Assembly (NCBI GenBank): GCA_963734125.1 | Contig: CAVTGB010000049.1 | Span: 1-64,000, forward strand | Direction: 5' to 3' | Origin: DATARH01 sp963734125 | GTDB lineage: Bacteria > Pseudomonadota > Alphaproteobacteria > ATCC43930 > CGMCC-115725 | Length of the DNA: 64,000 bases | Shown here: in pieces, positions 1 through 9,406 of the stretch | How positions within the stretch are numbered: the first letter of the stretch is position 1 | Layout: the number at the start of each line of letters is the position of its first letter | Notes under the pieces: model-generated | Told to the model about the DNA's origin: nothing | Seen by the model: only the letters and a program-made list of their open reading frames with translations | The model's database searches: none | Position numbers and translations under genes: made by a program

Positions 1-143
1 TCAGGATGGAGTGTGGTCTAAATATAACGGAGAAGATCCTCAAATTTGACGGCAGACCATTCTTCTACGACGAATTACTAACGCTGTTGTGTGAGAAGTT
101 CGAGGCACATAGTCAGCGGCGGGCAACAGCCGAAACGTCGTAG
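1..143 (+). CDS. 2-oxoacid:ferredoxin oxidoreductase alpha subunit, C-terminal end (partial)
   Basis: A frame open from the window edge (first full codon at position 3) ends at a TAG at 141-143. Its last 46 residues include ILKFDGRPF, which resembles the C-terminal tail of KorA-type alpha subunits (ILKYDGRPF-like). The gene directly downstream is a beta-subunit relative, which is the usual korA-korB order. The enzyme family oxidatively decarboxylates 2-oxoglutarate or another 2-oxoacid to acyl-CoA using ferredoxin. Because the beta gene is broken, the pair is probably inactive. Only the tail is visible, so the assignment rests mainly on this context. Confidence 0.55.
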   Translation, partial: RMECGLNITEKILKFDGRPFFYDELLTLLCEKFEAHSQRRATAETS

Positions 144-186
144 CAACTCGCACATTTCATACCGTCCATATAGCTGAGGGACTGCT

Positions 187-1064
187 ATGAACATAAACAT
201 ATCGAAAACGGCGCCCACCCTTTCCGAATATTACTCGGAAACGAAATGCACTTGGTGCGATGGTTGCGGAAATTTACGGAATATGGACCGCCGTAAAGAT
301 GGCGCTAGTGGAATTAGACCTACATCCGTGGCAGGTATGCCTTTGTTACGATATTGGATGTCACGGCAATGGGGCGGACAAAATCGGAGGATACCGCTTC
401 CACGGAATTCATGGTCGGGTTATTCCGTTTGCGGTGGGTGTTAAGCTCGCAAATATGAAGCTTCCGGTCATTGCATTTGGCGGAGATGGCGCAACCTTTT
501 CGGAGGGGATAGGGCACCTGGTTCACGGCTTGAGAAGCAACTATCCTATTACGTTCGTCCTGCACAACAATGCGAATTACGGCTTGACGACAGGCCAAGC
601 GAGCGCTCTCACTTGGCAACGACAACCTATGAATTGGAAATTTACAATGGGATCCCAGACGCTGCGCAAGTATGAGGTTTATTTTTTCACTTGAACCGAC
701 TTTCGTTGCACGCGGTTTTACCGGCAACATCAAGCTGATGACCCGTATTCTTCATACAGCAATTCAGCATCGCGGATTCGCTTTCGTCGACCTGCTTCAG
801 GCATGCAGACTTCTTAATCACTTCGCCACGCATAACTACCTGTTGGACAGGTGCTACGACGCCAACGCTGGCCACGATCCCAGGAATGCCGAGCGGGCAG
901 AAGCGCTCGCGACTCAAACCGAAGATCGCATTGCTTGCGGCATTCTCTATCAGCGCGAGGACATTCCCAGCTTTTACGAGCGCCTTGTTCCGCGGCAAGG
1001 AGTTTCCACCACATGCGTGGAGGAGGTGCAGAAATATGATGTGAGCATGTATTGGAAACACTAG
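187..1064 (+). pseudogene. 2-oxoacid:ferredoxin oxidoreductase beta subunit (korB-like), frameshifted
   Basis: Three reading frames together spell one KorB-type protein. The first (from ATG 187) gives CTWCDGCGN, the Fe-S/TPP CxxC-type motif. The second (from about 265) gives YGIWTAVKMALVELDL, then FHGIHGR, GGDGATF (the TPP/Mg GDG motif) and NNANYGLTTGQ. The third (from about 672) gives EPTFVARGF and AIQHRGFAFVDLLQ, which is the C-terminal part of the family. Shifts fall near 270 and between about 620 and 672, where a short stretch reads best in yet another frame. The combined length, about 290 codons, matches the family. Codon use is more AT-rich than in the window after 8 kb. Decay is the simplest reading; sequence error is less likely with this many breaks. 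Confidence 0.75.
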
Positions 1065-1189
1065 ATGATTCTCGCTGCAGCAATTTACTCGCTTGACCAA
1101 AAAGCAATCAGCCGTAAGTTTATTTTTGCGCCGGCAGTGATAGCGGAGCCGAGGGTGCCGAGACTCCACCTGATGCTGGAGTGACTGTC

Positions 1190-2359
1190 ATGATAGTCAG
1201 CGAAGAGCCCAGGACGGTGCCTCGAACTACTAAGGGCCACAAGCGCACGCAATTCGAGACGATTGCATTGCTGTTGCAGGGTGGAGGTGCACTTGGCGCC
1301 TATCAAGCAGGTGTCTATCAGGCTTTAGCTGAAGCGGATCTACATCCGGATTGGGTTTCTGGAATTTCAATCGGCTCAATCAATGCGGCGATCATTGCCG
1401 GCAATCCTCCCAATGATCGGGTAAATCGACTGCGTGAATTTTGGGAAACGGTCAGCAAGTCCCCACTGGAGAGTTACTATCTTAAGCCAATAACTCCCAG
1501 CAATAACTTCAGTCACGCAGCCGTGAGTGCAATGGAGGCAATGAAAATTGTTTTATTCGGGGCGAACGGATTTTTTGCGCCGCGTTTTCCTTTTGGCCCG
1601 GCTCAATGGCTTGACGCCCGCTCGGATGAGCTCAGCTACTACGATACTAGCCCTCTTAGGGCCACTCTCAAGCGGCTGGTGGATCTCGACCGCATTAATA
1701 GCGGAACAACACGCGTCAGTGTTGGAGCGGTTAACGTCTGCACTGGCGACCTCCGGTGGTTCGACACCACTACAGATCTAATATCTGTGGATCATTTTCT
1801 AGCAAGTGGCTCGCTACCTTTTGGATTTCCCGCAACGCAAATCGACGGCCAGCTGTACTGGGATGGCGAAGTCATATTCAATACGCCATTGCGTTTAGCC
1901 CTGGAAGATCGGCCTCGGCGAGACATGTTAGCTTTTCAAGTCGACGTGTGGAGCGCACGTGGCGCACGACCAAGAAATTTGATCGAGGTTGGAACGCGCG
2001 TAAAGGAAATCTGGTGCGCAAGTCGAACTCGCATAATGACCGATCGGCTAACGAAGGAGCAGAAACTTCGGGCCGCATTACATCACGTGGTAAAGCAACT
2101 ACCGAAGGATCTGAGAGATACTGATGATATAAAGGCCATAGAAATGGAGGCAGACGACAAGGTCATAAATCTGGTGCACCTGACTTATCGCGCGAAGAAC
2201 TACGAGGCGTTGGTCAAAGAGTTTGAATTTTCGCGCGCTACAATGAGGGCGCATTGGAATACGGGATATCGCGATGCGCAAGTCACTCTGACAAACCCGG
2301 AAATATTCAAACTGCCAGATCGGAAACAAGGCTTTCGCATATTCGATATGGCGGAATGA
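1190..2359 (+). CDS. Patatin-like phospholipase family protein (DUF3734-type C-terminus)
   Basis: A predicted lipid acyl hydrolase with a Ser-Asp dyad. From ATG 1190 the 389-residue product has the oxyanion glycine motif GGGALG at residues 31-36, the nucleophile elbow GISIG with Ser60, and a DGE at 225-227 in place of the usual DGG/DGA, giving Asp225 as the second catalytic residue. The region after about residue 250 resembles the C-terminal extension of bacterial patatins with DUF3734. A GGAG at 1178-1181 sits 8 nt before ATG 1190, so I prefer this start over the in-frame GTG at 1181. There is no signal peptide, so it is probably cytosolic or membrane-associated. It is one of the few intact genes in the decayed first 8 kb. 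Its substrate is unknown; such proteins have been tied to lipid or polyhydroxybutyrate metabolism. Confidence 0.85.
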   Translation: MIVSEEPRTVPRTTKGHKRTQFETIALLLQGGGALGAYQAGVYQALAEADLHPDWVSGISIGSINAAIIAGNPPNDRVNRLREFWETVSKSPLESYYLKPITPSNNFSHAAVSAMEAMKIVLFGANGFFAPRFPFGPAQWLDARSDELSYYDTSPLRATLKRLVDLDRINSGTTRVSVGAVNVCTGDLRWFDTTTDLISVDHFLASGSLPFGFPATQIDGQLYWDGEVIFNTPLRLALEDRPRRDMLAFQVDVWSARGARPRNLIEVGTRVKEIWCASRTRIMTDRLTKEQKLRAALHHVVKQLPKDLRDTDDIKAIEMEADDKVINLVHLTYRAKNYEALVKEFEFSRATMRAHWNTGYRDAQVTLTNPEIFKLPDRKQGFRIFDMAE

Positions 2360-2768
2360 GGCTCGTGTAGTCGCCCATTTGAATTCCGCTGTTACTTGCA
2401 AGCTTTTTTGAATGACAGAGCCATCTACAGCAGCACCGACAAATGCATCGATCTCGATAAAGGGCAACACGTGTTCATCGAATAGGAACCGCGCGGAGAC
2501 TTGCTTTTCGTACGGCCAGTCGACAAGGCTATTTGTCATTGTGCCTAAACTAGCAATGTAATGCCGCACTAATCGTCGGGCGCATTCCCTAAATGGTCCC
2601 TTACCCCATACGGGCCATGATCTCTCCCGTTGACGTCGCCCTTGGGTCCATTCGCGACCGGGTCGTGCCTGCAGCAAGTCCGGTCATGTTGAGACATCGA
2701 CCGGCTATTGTGAGTTGATGGCGTTGCCCGAGACATGATTTCAAGCTCCTAAACTGGAGCCTCGGATC
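2360..2768. other. Intergenic stretch without a convincing gene
   Basis: About 400 bases lie between the patatin gene and the transposase. Short open frames exist on both strands, but none has a recognisable motif or a good ribosome binding site. The left end of the insertion sequence should lie in the last 80 bases; I could not define terminal inverted repeats by eye. Confidence 0.4.
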
Positions 2769-3518
2769 GTGCGCTACGAACTCAGCGATTCTGAATGGGC
2801 CGCCATTAAGCCGTTCCTGCCGAACAAATCGCGCGGCGTTCGGCGTGTAAATGATCGGCGCGTGCTCAATGGCATCTTTTGGGTCCTGCGTTCAGGCGCA
2901 CCATGGCGCGATCTGCCGGTTTGCTATGGCCCACGCACCACCTGCTACAACCGTTTCGTCCGGTGGCGAAGGGCCGGAGTTTGGGGCCGGATCATGGACT
3001 CACTTGCCGCCGCTCATGATGCGGCCGTCCAAATGATCGACACGTCCATCGTGCGCGTGCATCAGCACGCCGCCTGCATTGCTAGAAACAGAAGCCAATC
3101 GATGGGTCGCTCGCGAGGCGGGTTGACCAGCAAAATTCATGCAGTGGTGGACACGAACGGGCTACCTGTTCGTCTGGGACTTACAGCGGGCGAAGCTCAT
3201 GACAACCGGCTCGCCTTGAGTTTTTTATCTCGCCTGAGATCGGGATCAATGCTGCTGGCTGATCGTGGATATGACGCAGACTTGATCAGAGCCTTCGCTA
3301 CCGAAAGGGGTGCTTGGGCCAACGTTCCGCCCAGATGCAATCGAAGGGAGCCGATCTGCTTCAGCCCATACCTTTATCGCGCCCGAAATCTAGTCGAGCG
3401 ATTCTTCAATAAGATCAAACAGTGTCGGCGGGTCGCGACGCGCTATGACAAGCTCGCAGCGAACTACCTCGCGTTCATCCAACTCGCGTCAATAAGGTTA
3501 TGGCTGCGAGTTTTATGA
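2769..3518 (+). CDS. IS5-family (IS427-like) transposase
   Basis: DDE transposase of 249 residues in a single frame. The N-terminal part (RYELSDSEWAAIKPFLP, GIFWVLRSGAPWRDLP) is the DUF4096-type domain of small IS5-family elements. Acidic residues fit the catalytic triad: Asp91 in MIDTSIVRVH, Asp165 in LLADRGYDAD and Glu210 in ARNLVERFFNKIK. The GTG start has a GGAG upstream. Many IS427-group elements use a programmed frameshift; here both halves are already in one frame. The element sits between a lipase and a broken CNNM gene in the decayed low-GC segment, so it may have taken part in the rearrangements there. The protein appears full length and may be active. Confidence 0.9.
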   Translation: MRYELSDSEWAAIKPFLPNKSRGVRRVNDRRVLNGIFWVLRSGAPWRDLPVCYGPRTTCYNRFVRWRRAGVWGRIMDSLAAAHDAAVQMIDTSIVRVHQHAACIARNRSQSMGRSRGGLTSKIHAVVDTNGLPVRLGLTAGEAHDNRLALSFLSRLRSGSMLLADRGYDADLIRAFATERGAWANVPPRCNRREPICFSPYLYRARNLVERFFNKIKQCRRVATRYDKLAANYLAFIQLASIRLWLRVL

Positions 3519-3646
3519 GTTCACGGCCTGATCGTTAAACGCCTTCTGGCCTTTATACATGGATCGACATGGTGCTAACCCGATGCTCGATGCTAATGTT
3601 TAGAGCGTCGGCGATCCCAAACGCGGTGCTGAGGAATTGTGTCAAA

Positions 3647-4956
3647 ATGGCCACGCTTGAAATCATCGTGGTCGCGATACTTATTCTACTCAACGGCTAC
3701 TTGGCCATGTGTGAGCTCGCCATTGTATATTCGCGGCGCAGCCATCCGAACGTGGCAGGCGGCGGACACCCAGGCGCTCATGCGGCTTTGATCCTGGCAA
3801 ATGATCCAGCCCGGTTTCTTGCGACCTTACAGATCGGCATCACTTCAGTCGCGGTCCTAACCGGTACCTTTAGCGGTGTAACGCTTGCGCATAGACTGGA
3901 TGATTGGCTTGACCAGGGTTTCCAGCCATCGCGCCGTACAGCAAGCCGGTTGCATTCGCTCTCATTGTGGTTTCCGTCACTTTTCTATTACTCTTGTTCG
4001 GCGAGCTTGTGCCGAAACAGATCGCGCTTAAAAATTCCGAAGCACTCGCAATTCGCCTCGCCAGCCCACTCGTCGCCTTTACGCGCATCGCGGCTCCGCT
4101 GGTTCGGGTACTGAACACGTCGGCCAATCTTGTTCTGCGCATCTTTGGGGTAAGACCGGGCTTCGAGCGGCGCCTGACCGAAGAGGACATCGCTGGCGTT
4201 TTAATCGAGGGTGAAAAGTCCGGACTTGATGCACGCTGCGAGCGTGAGATGATCGAGGATGTGTTGGATCTCGCCGATCGCCCCGTCAGCGCAATCATGA
4301 CACCGCGGCCGGAGTGGCTTGGATCAACGTCGATGGTCCCGAGGCCGCGACCATCAAGGCAATACGCGAATGCCCCTACGCGCAACTCCTTGTATGCCGG
4401 GGGACTTTGGACCACGTTGCCGGCATGGTTCGAAAACAGGACCTGCTGAACCAATCACTCGACGGCCGTCCACTCGACATCACGCAAAGCCTGCAATCTC
4501 CGTTGGCCGTTCCCGAGCGAACTTCAATTCTGCGAACGCTGGAGGTCTTCCGCAAGATCCTCCGTCAACACCGCGATAGTCATCGACGAGTATGGCACCG
4601 TCCAAGGCATTGTTACCCGAACCGATTTATTGGAAGCCGTTACTGGGCGGCTTCCCGATGTCGATACCAAGCCCGAGCCGAAAATATCGCGCCGCGAGGA
4701 CGGCTCATTTCTTATTGATGCGGCGACACCGGTGGGCGACGTAGCGGCGCGCTTGGGAATAAGAGAGCCACAGGAACCGGGTTTCGTGACGGTGGCCGGT
4801 CTCGTCTTGTCTAAGCTCGATCACGGGCCTCAACCTGGGGCGCGGGTATCCTACGACGGATGGGACTTTGAAATTGTCGAGGTTGACGGAACCCGAATTA
4901 AGAAGCTCCTGGCGTTCGCCGAGCAAAGAACAGGATCAGCTTGGTCGAGTGTCTAG
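3647..4956 (+). pseudogene. CNNM/TlyC-type (hemolysin family, DUF21-CBS-CorC_HlyC) protein, frameshifted
   Basis: Four segments in three frames line up to one membrane transporter-like protein. Segment 1 (from ATG 3647) holds the DUF21 membrane domain start, ILILLNGYLAMCELA and LQIGITSVAVLTGTF. Segment 2 (about 3918-4310) has FLLLLFGELVPKQIAL and the start of the CBS region, SAIMTPRPE. Segment 3 (about 4310-4560) is the middle of the CBS pair. Segment 4 (to 4956) has VIDEYGTVQGIVTRTDLLEA and the CorC_HlyC tail, VTVAGLVLSKLDHGPQPG. Intact family members have about 430 residues, matching the total span. Related proteins take part in Mg2+/Co2+ handling. With at least three shifts the gene is almost certainly dead, unless the sequence is faulty here. 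Confidence 0.8.
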
Positions 4957-5020
4957 ACCTCAGAATTGACGGACGGGAATGCGCAGTTCGAGGTACGGTA
5001 CTCGAATCCGGCCTGCTGGT

Positions 5021-6748
5021 CTAATTCAATGCGCCGGTCACTAGCCGCAGGTGTTCGACAATAGGCCCGAGCGCCATGACCGGTAAATAGGTCAGACCGC
5101 CGGCGATGACGATGACACCGAGCAGCAACCAGACAAACAGCGCCCCGTCGGTCGGCAGCGTGCCGCTTGACCGCGGGATAACAGGCTGCGCCGCGAGCGA
5201 CCCGGCAAGTGCCAAAACCGGAATGACGACGAAGAAACGGCCAACGAACATACCGAGCGCGAGCGTCAGATTGTAGAACGGCGAATTGGCATTCAAGCCA
5301 GCAAAGGCGCTGCCATTGGTGGCCGCGGCCGACGTGTAAGCATAAAGAATTTCTGAAAATCCATGCGGTCCGGCATTGCCAAGCCCGGCGAGACCAGGTT
5401 CGACAACGGACGCGACAGCGGTGAGGCCGAGCGTGGCAAACGGCACGGCGATCAAAGCCAGGAGGGTCATCTTCACCTCCGACGACCGGATCTTCTTGCC
5501 AACATATTCCGGCGCGCGGCCGATCATGAGGCCGGCGAGGAAGACGGCGACAACGCAGAACAGCAGCATGCCGAAGAGGCCGGAGCCGGGCGCGCCCACG
5601 ATCACTTCGTCGACCATCATGTTTGCGAGCAGAATGCCGCCGCTCAGCGGCATGAAGCTGTCGTGCATACTGTTGACGGCGCCGTCCGAGGAAGCGGTCG
5701 AGGTATTCGCGAAGAGCGCGGATGCGCCGATGCCGAAACGCACCTCCTTGCCTTCCATGTTTCCGGCAGCAACTTCCTCAGCCGCATTCGGCTCGAGCTG
5801 CACAAGAGCAAGCGCGGGATTGCCGCGTGCTTCCAAGGCATAAATGGCGCTGACGCCGAGGGCGAACAGGATCGCCATGACAGCGAGAAGGGTCCATCCC
5901 TGACGTTCGGAACCGATCATGCGCCCGAAGCAGTTGGTCAAGGCCGCGCCGAGCACAAAGATCAGCAGCAATTCCGCAAAGTTGGTCAGCGGACTCGGAT
6001 TCTCGAACGGATGCGCGGAATTGACATTGAAGAAGCCGCCGCCGTCGCCGCTCAAAAGTTTGATGGCTTCCTGCGACGCGACCGGGCCGCGGGCGATCGT
6101 CTGCGTTGCATTTTCAAGCGGCGTGGCTTCGATCGACGGGGCCAAGGTTTGCGGCACGCCCTGCGTAATGAGAAAGAGAGCCGCTAGCACGCAGATCGGG
6201 AGCAGGACGTAGAGCGTACCGCGGGTGAGATCGACCCAAAAATTGCCAATCGTCGACGATCGTCGACGCGCAAAGCCACGAATCAGCGCGATCGCGACTG
6301 CTATTCCGGACGCGGCGGAGAGAAACGAATGAACCGTGATGCCGGCCATCTGGCTTAAATAGCTCATCGTTGTCTCGCCGGCATAGGATTGCCAGCTCGT
6401 ATTGGTGACGAAGCTGACAGCGGTATTCAGCGCCAGGTCCGGCGATAACGCCGGCAAACTCTGCGGATTGAAAGGCAACGCGAATTGCAGACGCACGAGC
6501 GCATAGAGCGCGACAATTGAAAGGGCGTGAAAGAGCAAAAATGAAGTTGCGTATTGCAGCCAGCTCTGCTCGTGCTCTGCTTTTACGCCGGAGACGTGGT
6601 AGAGCATTCGCTCGAGTGGGCCGATGACAGGTTGCAGCAGCGTGCGCTGGCCGCTGTAAACTCGAGCGAGGTAGCCACCAAGCGGCCGGGTCAAAAGACC
6701 GATGGCGGTCATGAAAACGGCTATCTGAAGCCAGCCGACGAAGGTCAT
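5021..6748 (-). CDS. kdpA: Potassium-transporting ATPase subunit KdpA (orphan)
   Basis: KdpA forms the K+-selective channel of the KdpFABC pump in the inner membrane. From ATG 6748 the product is 575 residues, close to the usual 557-570, with about ten membrane segments. The four pore loops are visible: SFVTNTSWQSY, SGDGGGFFNVN, FANTSTASSDGA and TSAAATNGSAF. The frame stays open upstream to 7000, but that extension lacks KdpA character, and a divergent gene starts at 6877, so the shorter start is better. The next gene in the direction of transcription should be kdpB. Instead, after 64 bases, comes the end of the broken CNNM gene on the other strand. kdpB, kdpC and kdpDE are all absent from the window. 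Without KdpB the protein should not pump, so this looks like the remnant of an operon. Confidence 0.9.
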   Translation of the reverse strand: MTFVGWLQIAVFMTAIGLLTRPLGGYLARVYSGQRTLLQPVIGPLERMLYHVSGVKAEHEQSWLQYATSFLLFHALSIVALYALVRLQFALPFNPQSLPALSPDLALNTAVSFVTNTSWQSYAGETTMSYLSQMAGITVHSFLSAASGIAVAIALIRGFARRRSSTIGNFWVDLTRGTLYVLLPICVLAALFLITQGVPQTLAPSIEATPLENATQTIARGPVASQEAIKLLSGDGGGFFNVNSAHPFENPSPLTNFAELLLIFVLGAALTNCFGRMIGSERQGWTLLAVMAILFALGVSAIYALEARGNPALALVQLEPNAAEEVAAGNMEGKEVRFGIGASALFANTSTASSDGAVNSMHDSFMPLSGGILLANMMVDEVIVGAPGSGLFGMLLFCVVAVFLAGLMIGRAPEYVGKKIRSSEVKMTLLALIAVPFATLGLTAVASVVEPGLAGLGNAGPHGFSEILYAYTSAAATNGSAFAGLNANSPFYNLTLALGMFVGRFFVVIPVLALAGSLAAQPVIPRSSGTLPTDGALFVWLLLGVIVIAGGLTYLPVMALGPIVEHLRLVTGALN

Positions 6749-6876
6749 GCAGAACCGATAGTCATAAAGCGCTATCTTCGGCTGCGGCATGCGCAAGCAG
6801 ACCGTCGCAAAAACTGAGCGTATATGATAGCGAATGCGAAGCAGATTGCGTACGAGCATGGAGCACGTCACCCTCT

Positions 6877-7239
6877 GTGATGCCCATGTGGGGCGCGCGC
6901 CCTTCTGTAAGCACCCAATCCGGCGAAGAGGCATATCGATGGCTGTTTTCCTCTTCAACATTAGATGATCCGAGAACGGCGAACGTCTTAGCGGCACCAA
7001 ATCCGCCGACGGTGTCCGAAAATGCGGCGATGGCCCAAAAGGATACCGAAATTAGACAATTGCGCCGCACCCTCTTGGAGCAAAATTCGCAGATTGCGGA
7101 GCGCGACAGAAAGATCGCCATGCTCGAAGCGAATAGGGTGATCGATCTAATGCGGGACACGGCACAAACCCTCCCCGATCAAATGCCAGTGTATAGGGTC
7201 AGCGAGCGCCCCTTCCCCAGCTTTGGCGTAAACCAATGA
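6877..7239 (+). CDS. Hypothetical protein with C-terminal coiled coil
   Basis: A 120-residue product with no family I recognise. Residues about 52-88 (QKDTEIRQLRRTLLEQ, then SQIAERDRKIAMLE) form heptads of a coiled coil. The N-terminal half is Ser/Pro/Ala-rich and may be disordered. The GTG start at 6877 is followed by in-frame ATGs at 6880 and 6886, and no ribosome binding site is clear, so the start is uncertain. Its stop overlaps the start of the next gene by 4 bases (ATGA at 7236-7239). This implies translational coupling and a joint role with that protein. It is divergent from kdpA. Confidence 0.5.
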   Translation: MMPMWGARPSVSTQSGEEAYRWLFSSSTLDDPRTANVLAAPNPPTVSENAAMAQKDTEIRQLRRTLLEQNSQIAERDRKIAMLEANRVIDLMRDTAQTLPDQMPVYRVSERPFPSFGVNQ

Positions 7240-7919
7240 AACGAATTACGTCCGTTCAAGGCAGCGTCGCAGTGAAATTTTCACCGGACGAAGCCGCGTC
7301 ACAGGAGCGAGCGATCCTCACACGCGATCTTGTCGAGTTCGTCGGAAAGACATATGCCTTTTCCTTAAAACCTGAGGTGCCCCCCGGATTAATAGTCAAT
7401 CCATATTTCGTTTTTCAAACTGGAGAGATAATACTCGATAACAAGAAGCATCCGATAAACCAACTAACAACCGTGCAAGGTGGCGCCGTTCTTACGGCAC
7501 GCGATACCGAAATTGCAGACTTAATTATCAACGATATTATAGAGAAAGTCGATAATGAATTTAATATGAACATTTCTCAAAGTATCCATGCTAGGTATTA
7601 TGTCAGCAACCTCGTTGTAGAATTTGAACCCAGTCTTGAAAGGCAAATATCTGCACTAAATCGTGCTCAAGACGTGTTAAATAAACAAATCCCTCGTGAA
7701 AATCGACCGTTCTCACTTAAAAGAATTGCCTTTGGTGATGGAGACATACAACCTATTCCTAACGCATTTTTAATAGATGATATCCCAAATTGGGATTTTA
7801 TCATCGAAAGACGATCCGGTGAACCGTATTCATCCAACCGGTATTTTTCGGGAGCACCGGTTTCTACTCGCGATCATGAGAATATATTAACTTTGCTTGA
7901 GCAAGCTATGAGGGGATGA
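7236..7919 (+). CDS. Hypothetical protein, AT-rich gene of foreign character
   Basis: A 227-residue soluble protein without signal peptide or membrane segment; I do not recognise its family. It is rich in Ile, Asn and acidic residues and begins KRITSVQGSVAVKF. Its codons favour A/T at the third position (many ATA, TTA, AAT), very unlike the GC-rich genes after 8 kb. This points to recent transfer. It overlaps the stop of the coiled-coil gene by 4 bases. The mixed alpha/beta composition, together with a small coiled-coil partner, would fit a two-gene accessory module, but nothing in the sequence shows the function. Confidence 0.6.
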   Translation: MKRITSVQGSVAVKFSPDEAASQERAILTRDLVEFVGKTYAFSLKPEVPPGLIVNPYFVFQTGEIILDNKKHPINQLTTVQGGAVLTARDTEIADLIINDIIEKVDNEFNMNISQSIHARYYVSNLVVEFEPSLERQISALNRAQDVLNKQIPRENRPFSLKRIAFGDGDIQPIPNAFLIDDIPNWDFIIERRSGEPYSSNRYFSGAPVSTRDHENILTLLEQAMRG

Positions 7920-7988
7920 CTACCCTCACCGACGGTACGTAGACACTGCGCCTCAATGACGACGACGCGGGCCTCGTGAGGAAATACC

Positions 7989-9386
7989 ATGTCCTTAAGC
8001 CGAGAATTCGCCGCCTTTGTCGCCGGGCTCCGCTACGAGGATCTGCCGTCGGCGGTGATTGACCGCGCCAAGGGGGTGACGCTGGAGGCGCTCGCGTCGG
8101 CATTGGTCGCGCATGCGATGCCGGCCGCCCGCCAGGCCCTCCAACTGATGCAGGAAGAGGAGGCCGGCGGCGGCGGGGCGGGAACCGTGTTGTGCAGCGG
8201 CGCCAGATTGACCAAGGGCGGCGCGGCTTTCGTCAATACCGAGATCATTTTCGCGGGGGGCAAGTGGGACACCTTCCGCATGCTGACCCATCCGGGCACC
8301 GCGATCCTGCCGGCGGCGCTCGCCGCAGCCGAGGCCAACGGAGCCACGGGCAAGACATTCCTCACGGCGGTCGCCGCCGCTTACGAGGTCATGGAACGGA
8401 TGGCCGCCGAGTTCATCCCGAGCGTCATGGCGCGCGGCTTTCACGCCAGCCCGGTGTTCGGGATTTTCGGCGCCGCCATTGCCGCGGCCAAGATCGGCGG
8501 CCTCAATGCCGAACAGATCCACGGCGCGATTGCGCAATGCGTCAATCTCGCCTCCGGCAACCTCGAGGGCGCGAGGAGCGGCGGCCGCTTGTTGCGCGAA
8601 GGCGGCGCAGTCAGGAATGCGCTCCTCGCCGTAGCCCTCGGCAAGAGCGGCATCCCCGGCGGCGAAACGGTGCTGGAGGGCGAAGCCGGCTTCTACCACG
8701 CCTATGCCGGCAACAACCGGGGTGAGTTGCGCTACAGCTTTACCGGCGACAATCACGCCGATCTGGCGAAGATCGCGCAAGGCCTCGGGCGCGAGTGGAT
8801 CTTTCTCGAAACGCTCTACCGGATCTATTCGACGGCCGGCTACAACATCGCCCATATCGACGTGACGGCCGCGCTTTGCGCCGAGCACGACATCACCTAT
8901 GACCAGATCCTTCGCATTGAGGCCGTCGTCAACTGGCTGGAGACCGAATACCCGAGCCCGCTCTTCCCCAGCCGCGGCATCGAGAACCCGCCGAGCGTCG
9001 GCAGCACGCAATACTTCACCGCCTATGGCGCGGTGGCGCGCGGCTATCCGATGTTGCGCGGCGGGCAGCCCGGCCCCGGCGAAACCGACCCGCCGGAAGT
9101 CCTCGACCTGATGCGCCGCGTGACGCTGATCCCCACAGTGCGCCGCCCGCTGTTCGGTCCGCGCATCACCGTCTTCACCAAGGATGGCCGCTCGTTCACC
9201 CGCGAGGGCACGGGCCGCGAATTCATCTGGGATTTCGAGGAAGAGGCGCGGCGCATCGCGCCGATCGCGCCCGGCGTGGCGATTGGCGAGGTGCAATTCG
9301 CCCGCCTCGTCGACACCTGCCGCCATCTCGATGCTGTCGAGCGCGCCGGCGCGACGCTGATCGCCCTCACGATCCCCCCGCCGTAA
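7989..9386 (+). CDS. MmgE/PrpD family protein
   Basis: A 465-residue protein of the MmgE/PrpD fold, whose characterised members dehydrate 2-methylcitrate (PrpD) or isomerise/decarboxylate related acids such as cis-aconitate. It opens with an Ala-rich helical domain (FAAFVAGLRYEDLPSAVIDR), typical of the family. Family-like segments include HPGTAILPAALAAAE, YEVMERMAAEF and HASPVFGIFGAAIAAAKI. The C-terminal small domain follows about residue 270. The start has a GAGGAAAT ribosome site 6 nt upstream. No prpB or prpC lies next to it, so a general catabolic role on a tricarboxylate-like acid is more likely than a classic methylcitrate cycle. High GC marks the end of the AT-rich segment upstream. 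Confidence 0.85.
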   Translation: MSLSREFAAFVAGLRYEDLPSAVIDRAKGVTLEALASALVAHAMPAARQALQLMQEEEAGGGGAGTVLCSGARLTKGGAAFVNTEIIFAGGKWDTFRMLTHPGTAILPAALAAAEANGATGKTFLTAVAAAYEVMERMAAEFIPSVMARGFHASPVFGIFGAAIAAAKIGGLNAEQIHGAIAQCVNLASGNLEGARSGGRLLREGGAVRNALLAVALGKSGIPGGETVLEGEAGFYHAYAGNNRGELRYSFTGDNHADLAKIAQGLGREWIFLETLYRIYSTAGYNIAHIDVTAALCAEHDITYDQILRIEAVVNWLETEYPSPLFPSRGIENPPSVGSTQYFTAYGAVARGYPMLRGGQPGPGETDPPEVLDLMRRVTLIPTVRRPLFGPRITVFTKDGRSFTREGTGREFIWDFEEEARRIAPIAPGVAIGEVQFARLVDTCRHLDAVERAGATLIALTIPPP

Positions 9387-9406
9387 CCCGGATCAGGTGC
9401 GCACGC

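Noticed and set aside
2099..2677. 192-codon minus-strand frame over the patatin 3' end
   Set aside because: About half overlaps patatin; no motif or ribosome site.
2690..3560. Exact ends of the IS5 element
   Set aside because: I tried to match inverted repeats around 2690-2720 and 3515-3545 and found only weak similarity, so no boundaries are given.
7995..9326. Long minus-strand open frame opposite the MmgE/PrpD gene
   Set aside because: Its composition (Arg/Ala/Gly-rich, no motif) is the usual shadow of a GC-rich gene; the + strand has a recognised family and ribosome site.
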